Source: Candidatus Azobacteroides sp. (GTDB taxonomy: Bacteria; Bacteroidota; Bacteroidia; Bacteroidales; WRGA01). From it: a stretch of 36,073 nt of DNA. A model generated the notes under the pieces. It made no database searches. It worked only from the letters and a program-made list of their open reading frames with translations, and was not told the origin of the DNA. Below, one piece after another: positions 32,826 through 36,073 of this stretch. The position numbers were made by a program, and so were the translations under genes. The DNA lies in assembly GCA_021201815.1 (NCBI GenBank), contig JAJQEC010000101.1:1-36073 (forward strand), given 5' to 3'. The stretch's first letter is position 1; each line of letters opens with the position of its first letter.

Positions 32826-33125
32826 ATGGAAAGCTTTAAAGAAATCATAAACGGAGAGAAACCGGTATTAGTGGACTTTTTTGCCACCTGGTGCGGACCA
32901 TGTAAAGCAATGGCACCTACCATCGAGGCTATTGGTAAAGAATTACAGGGACAAGCACGTGTATTGAAAATCGATATTGATAAGAATCAGGAAGCCGCAG
33001 CGCAGTATCAGATACAATCGGTTCCGACATTGATTATTTTCAAAAAAGGAGCCGTACAGTGGCGTGCATCCGGTGCCATGGATAAAGCTTCCCTGATGGA
33101 ACAAATCAAGAATTTCTTAGATTAA
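32826..33125 (+). CDS. trxA: Thioredoxin
   Basis: A 99-residue thioredoxin with the active site WCGPC (Cys23, Cys26) and the cis-Pro loop SVPTLIIF. Cytoplasmic disulfide reductase. It is slightly shorter than E. coli TrxA at the N terminus, beginning MESFKEII. One of few genes here with an SD-like GGAG, 9-12 bases before the ATG; the same 13-base stretch (AAACGGAGAGAAA) recurs 36 bases later inside the gene. It ends at a strong terminator. The gene symbol is used for the standard family name; several paralogues per genome are usual in Bacteroidales. Confidence 0.9.
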   Translation: MESFKEIINGEKPVLVDFFATWCGPCKAMAPTIEAIGKELQGQARVLKIDIDKNQEAAAQYQIQSVPTLIIFKKGAVQWRASGAMDKASLMEQIKNFLD

Positions 33126-33160
33126 CCTGGTACAAATAAATTGACTTAACTTTTTCAACA

Positions 33161-33192
33161 AATGCCTGGCTAAACAGCCGGGCATTGTTTTT
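33161..33192 (+). terminator. Intrinsic terminator of the thioredoxin gene
   Basis: AATGCCTGGCT (33161-33171) pairs with AGCCGGGCATT (33176-33186), one G-U pair, 4-nt loop, then GTTTTTAT. Confidence 0.88.
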
Positions 33193-33330
33193 ATGCTATT
33201 TCTGCATGAATCAATCCATTAAAAAAGCCTTTATCATTCGTACGGGAAATAAAAAATAAGCTCCGAAGAAACGATTGTGTTTCTTTGTATTTTTCTTATA
33301 TAAATTCTTCCCGGTTAAAAGATATTAACG

Positions 33331-33338
33331 TACTTTTG
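33331..33338 (+). promoter_or_regulatory. -7 box (TACTTTTG) of the exporter operon
   Basis: TACTTTTG matches TAnnTTTG. The spacer from the thioredoxin terminator to here holds nothing else I can name. The start codon at 33430 is about 90 bases downstream, a longer leader than usual in this window. Confidence 0.5.
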
Positions 33339-33429
33339 CACGCTGAAAAATCCTTATGGTATATGAGGAAAAACAGAAATCCTTATTCTTACTTCTATTA
33401 CCGGTAACACCTCCTTACTGAGATTTTAC
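33339..33429 (+). promoter_or_regulatory. Leader of the ThrE operon with anti-SD-like motif
   Basis: The presumed leader contains AACACCTCCTT (33406-33416), which by my recollection equals the 3' end of Bacteroidota 16S rRNA, 13 bases before the ATG. AAATCCTTAT occurs twice (about 33347 and 33377), and TCCTTAT can pair with ATGAGGA around 33351-33369. It may be a regulatory leader; no known riboswitch class is recognised. Confidence 0.35.
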
Positions 33430-34212
33430 ATGATAAAGATACCTATGAAATCAAAAGAAGAACTAAAAAAAGTTGCAAAATTTATTTCCGATTATGCCAC
33501 CCGTCTGTTAGGTTCGGGTGTGCATACTTCCAGAGTAGTACGCAATTCCAAGCGGATCGGTGATGTACTGGAAGTGGATGTGAGAATGACTACCTTCCAG
33601 AAAACCATTGTGCTGACCATTTTTGACAGAGAGACCGCAGATGCATTTACGGAAGTAGTGGATATTCCGGCACTCCCTATCAGTTTTGAAATCAATTCCG
33701 ATCTTAGTTCCTTAAGCTGGGAAGCGATTGATAAGTTACTTCCCCTGAGCGCCATTCAGGAAAAATACAATCAGCTTATTGCCAAACCCAAAATGAGTCC
33801 CTGGCTGATTCTTTTACTGGTCGGATTTGCCAACGCATCTTTCTGTAAATTATTCGGAGGGGAATGGCTGGCCATCGGAATTGTCTTCGTGGCAACGCTT
33901 ATAGGATTTTTCATTCGTCAGCAGATGCAGAAACGCCACATTAATCATTTCATCGTATTTATTGTTTCTGCCTTTGTTGCTTCTTTGTGTGCCTCCAGCA
34001 GCCTGTTGTTTGATACGACCGCAGAAATTGCCATTGTGACAAGTGTGTTGTATCTGATCCCGGGAGTACCTCTTATCAACGGAGTAATTGATATTGTGGA
34101 AGGGCATGTACTTATCGGCTTTTCCCGCTTAATACAGGCATGCCTGCTTGTGATTTGTATTTCGGTAGGATTATCAGCGTCTATTTTATTATTTAAAAGC
34201 AGCTTATTATGA
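33430..34212 (+). CDS. ThrE-type threonine/serine exporter, large subunit
   Basis: A 260-residue protein: a soluble N-terminal domain of about 115 residues (the DUF1212/ThrE domain, with GSGVHTSRVVRNSKRIG) and then five or so membrane helices from residue 120. The family exports threonine and serine. In this split form the second domain is a separate gene; here it starts four bases before this stop (ATGA), so the two are translationally coupled and likely form one complex. Function in amino-acid efflux is inherited from the family and not shown by context. Confidence 0.88.
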   Translation: MIKIPMKSKEELKKVAKFISDYATRLLGSGVHTSRVVRNSKRIGDVLEVDVRMTTFQKTIVLTIFDRETADAFTEVVDIPALPISFEINSDLSSLSWEAIDKLLPLSAIQEKYNQLIAKPKMSPWLILLLVGFANASFCKLFGGEWLAIGIVFVATLIGFFIRQQMQKRHINHFIVFIVSAFVASLCASSSLLFDTTAEIAIVTSVLYLIPGVPLINGVIDIVEGHVLIGFSRLIQACLLVICISVGLSASILLFKSSLL

Positions 34213-34697
34213 TGTGGGTAGATATATTGACAGACGGCGCTTTTGCTGCTGTTGCGGGAATCGGATTCGGAGCTATTTCCCTTCCTCCGAAAAGGGCATT
34301 TAAATACATTGCTTTATTAGCCGCCATAGGACATGCGTTTCGTTTTACACTCATCAATTATATGGGAGTAGATATTGCATCCGCCTCCTTCTGTGCTGCT
34401 GTGACAATCGGACTGGGAAGTTTGTGGTTAGGAGCAAAAATATATACGCCTATGACCGTACTCTACATTCCGTCCCTGCTTCCTATGATCCCCGGAATGT
34501 ATGCATATCGTTCGGTATTTGCTATGGTCATGTTCCTCCAGCATCTTTCCGAACCCGAAATGGTAGAAAAATACATGAGAGAAATATTTGTAAACGGCAC
34601 GGTAACAATCAGTGTGATATTCACGTTAGCTGTAGGAGCTACCATTCCGATCTTTATTTTCCAGAAAAAAGCCTATTCGCTGACCAGAAGAAAGTAA
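34209..34697 (+). CDS. ThrE-type exporter, small membrane subunit
   Basis: A 162-residue protein of four to five membrane helices, matching the second ThrE domain (ThrE_2/DUF3815). Marks include FGAISLPPKRAFKYIALLAAIGHAFRF and the conserved LPMIPGMYAYRS loop. It overlaps the large subunit gene by four bases (ATGA). Together the pair equals a complete ThrE protein, which in other bacteria is one chain. The operon ends in a repeat-rich spacer with a hairpin. Confidence 0.88.
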   Translation: MMWVDILTDGAFAAVAGIGFGAISLPPKRAFKYIALLAAIGHAFRFTLINYMGVDIASASFCAAVTIGLGSLWLGAKIYTPMTVLYIPSLLPMIPGMYAYRSVFAMVMFLQHLSEPEMVEKYMREIFVNGTVTISVIFTLAVGATIPIFIFQKKAYSLTRRK

Positions 34698-34700
34698 AGA

Positions 34701-34838
34701 GAATCAAGAGTCAAGAATTAAGAAACAAGACACTGTAATAATGAGCTGAATCCTGGTTTGTTTCTTAATCCCTTTTCTTAGAATCAATAACTAAAGAGTA
34801 CTTAAATAATCGCTATCTTGATTCTTGCCTCTTGATTC
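34701..34838. repeat. Nested inverted repeat after the exporter operon
   Basis: Bases 34701-34718 pair with 34821-34838 over 18 bases with one mismatch, and inside them 34717-34728 pairs perfectly with 34758-34769 (12 bp, 29-nt loop). The element is built of GAATCAAG/TCAAGAAT words. The inner stem could end the exporter transcript; the outer one suggests a small repeat element. Confidence 0.6.
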
Positions 34839-34918
34839 TAAAAAACTCTTGGCTTTACCGCATGTCTTCTTATTATTTTTTATATCTTTACTTTTTATTT
34901 AATTTTATAATAAATACG

Positions 34919-35143
34919 ATGCAATTACCAAAATTTTTAATCGCAGACAATGCAGAATATCCGGAAAACATTTATGTAGTCCATACAGAAAAACCACGCT
35001 TTATCCTGGATATCGATACGGAAGAATACGCGATCATGGATAACACGGAAGTAAATGAAGAAATGATGACTCCTTTGTTAGAGGCTGCCTATCTGTTTTA
35101 TGATAAAGAACTTGATAAATACGAAGAAGAGGAAGAAGAGTAA
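34919..35143 (+). CDS. Small conserved acidic Bacteroidales protein
   Basis: A 74-residue soluble protein beginning MQLPKFLIADNAEYPENIYVVHTEKPRFILDI and ending in a run of acidic residues. I recognise the opening from many Bacteroidales genomes, where it is an unnamed conserved protein. The frame extends 29 codons upstream, but that stretch is hydrophobic, low-complexity and would pass through the promoter region, so the ATG at 34919 is chosen; TATCTTTA at 34883-34890 is a near -7 box. The L,D-transpeptidase gene follows by 17 bases. Confidence 0.82.
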   Translation: MQLPKFLIADNAEYPENIYVVHTEKPRFILDIDTEEYAIMDNTEVNEEMMTPLLEAAYLFYDKELDKYEEEEEE

Positions 35144-35160
35144 AATTTTCATAAAATAAA

Positions 35161-35784
35161 ATGAATTTCCATATTCACTTCTTATCCTGCCTTTTACTTT
35201 ATGTATTTCTTTTTCCTGCTTTTTCCTGTTCTCAGTCCAGGCAACCTCAAAAAGAAACTTCTGACCGTCTGAAAGAAAAAGCAATAGAAGCATTGGAATT
35301 TTGTAGAAAGAATGGCTACAATACTGATTTCTGTATTCTGGTAGATATGAAAGTGCATTCCGGAAAGTACCGGATGTTTGTATGGAACTTTGAGTTCGGT
35401 TTACCTGAACATCAGGCTTTATGTGCACACGGATGCGGGAAAGACGACCGTAAAAGCACCGGTGAGATGCCATTGTTCAGCAATGTAAACGGTAGTTTAC
35501 TTACTTCTTTGGGAAAATACAAGCTCGGTGTACGCTCTTATAGCCAGTATGGAATCAATGTACACTATAAAATGCATGGATTGGAACCGACCAACAGCAA
35601 TGCATTCAAACGAATCATTGTGTTACATTCTCATACGCCACTGCCCGAAAAAGAAATTTATCCGGCCCATTTGCCTATGGGCTGGAGTTTTGGCTGTCCG
35701 GTTACGGACGATGCTACCATGACCTACCTGGATAAGAAATTAAAGCTGGCTAAAAAACCGGTAGTGCTCTGGATATATTATTGA
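35161..35784 (+). CDS. Murein L,D-transpeptidase-like lipoprotein (YkuD_2)
   Basis: A 207-residue exported protein of the YkuD_2 (murein L,D-transpeptidase catalytic domain) type. Signal peptide with a possible lipobox PAFSC (Cys23). The domain covers about 40-207; the catalytic region is IVLHSHTPL with His156/158 and MGWSFGCPVTDD with nucleophile Cys179. Such enzymes may cross-link or modify peptidoglycan in the periplasm; activity of this sub-family is little tested. It lies 17 bases after the small acidic gene and is probably cotranscribed with it. The flanking repeat's hairpins begin 44 bases after its stop. Confidence 0.9.
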   Translation: MNFHIHFLSCLLLYVFLFPAFSCSQSRQPQKETSDRLKEKAIEALEFCRKNGYNTDFCILVDMKVHSGKYRMFVWNFEFGLPEHQALCAHGCGKDDRKSTGEMPLFSNVNGSLLTSLGKYKLGVRSYSQYGINVHYKMHGLEPTNSNAFKRIIVLHSHTPLPEKEIYPAHLPMGWSFGCPVTDDATMTYLDKKLKLAKKPVVLWIYY

Positions 35785-35812
35785 AATCACTGAGGAAAGA
35801 AGATAAGGATAA

Positions 35813-36051
35813 TCACCAAACCCCACTCTTCCCTTCCACGAAGGGAAGTACCTTTTGACCTCGTCAAAAGGGGAAGGGTTACCCCACGGTTATAAAGCGG
35901 TTAATAAAAAAGGTATCGTATTTACTATGAGAAAATAACCGGGAGAGTGATCCGGGAACTTCATCATTTTTCTTTTTGGTGGTTTTGCTATTTATCACCA
36001 AACCCCTCCCTTTGGCGGAGCCAAAGGTACTCCCCTCGTACGTTTGCATGA
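35813..36051 (-). repeat. Right copy of ~240-bp inverted hairpin-rich repeat
   Basis: Reverse complement of the element at 1-243. Hairpins: 35828-35848 (9-bp stem, loop CAC), 35851-35871 (9-bp stem, loop CTC) and 36009-36027 (8-bp stem, loop GGA). Relative to the left copy the first two change only in the loop; the third has three changed pairs, all compensated. The final 22 bases of the window lie beyond it. Confidence 0.85.
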
Positions 36052-36073
36052 GAATCATTCTTTGTCTAAAATA

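Noticed and set aside
33390..33425. Fragment of an rRNA operon
   Set aside because: Only about 11 bases agree with the remembered 16S end; no further rRNA or tRNA sequence is near.
1..36073. Prophage, conjugative element or transposon spanning the window
   Set aside because: No integrase, transposase, relaxase or structural gene was found; most genes are ordinary chromosomal metabolism and stress families.

Overview
The window reads as chromosomal DNA of a Bacteroidota bacterium, most likely order Bacteroidales; I cannot fix the genus. The signs are AT-rich intergenic DNA, start codons mostly without Shine-Dalgarno sequences, several -7 boxes of the Bacteroidota form TAnnTTTG, and a family set typical of the phylum (dipeptidyl peptidase IV, PIN-PhoH protein, EFR1 ferredoxin, murein L,D-transpeptidase of the YkuD_2 type, small conserved Bacteroidales proteins). 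No rRNA, tRNA, CRISPR array, transposase, integrase or phage structural gene was seen.

Layout. 1-971: gene-free and full of palindromic repeats. 972-9.9 kb: mostly exported or membrane hydrolases (two alpha/beta hydrolases, DPP IV, an M20 peptidase) with an EFR1 ferredoxin, a solitary RelA/SpoT-type HD hydrolase and an aldo/keto reductase. 10.6-12.9 kb: PIN-PhoH protein and two unknown genes with overlapping 3' ends. 13.0-20.6 kb: a general-stress-like block: an FAD oxidoreductase/SDR pair, YtxH-like and GlsB/YeaQ-like membrane proteins, a double-META lipoprotein, a LEA-like lipoprotein, a cytoplasmic GH13 alpha-amylase, a double-BON lipoprotein overlapping a BON-LysM (Kbp-like) gene, and a small conserved protein. 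20.7-27.4 kb: an osmotic-stress locus with two divergent gene pairs, fused trehalose-6-phosphate synthase/phosphatase plus MscS channel on one side and a GH15 enzyme plus cardiolipin synthase on the other. 27.4-28.4 kb: gene-free, with a well-formed promoter and two palindrome repeat families. 28.4-35.8 kb: LD-carboxypeptidase, a large TPR protein, a glycosyltransferase, thioredoxin, a split ThrE-type exporter, a small conserved protein and an L,D-transpeptidase lipoprotein.

How the genes may work together (inference). From about 13 to 27 kb the genes fit one theme, surviving osmotic and envelope stress: trehalose synthesis, alpha-glucan breakdown, pressure release by MscS, cardiolipin synthesis, potassium-sensing or periplasmic BON/LysM proteins and LEA-like chaperone-type lipoproteins.

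The most unusual content is non-coding. The window is bounded by two inverted copies of a roughly 240-bp element made of 3-nt-loop hairpins; between the copies one stem differs by three compensating base pairs. Further palindromic families are a 22-bp repeat with mutually exclusive hairpins (446-535), five exactly contiguous 21-bp quasi-palindromes (27906-28010), and a 24-55-bp repeat at 28175-28418 that also supplies the stop codon of the LD-carboxypeptidase gene.
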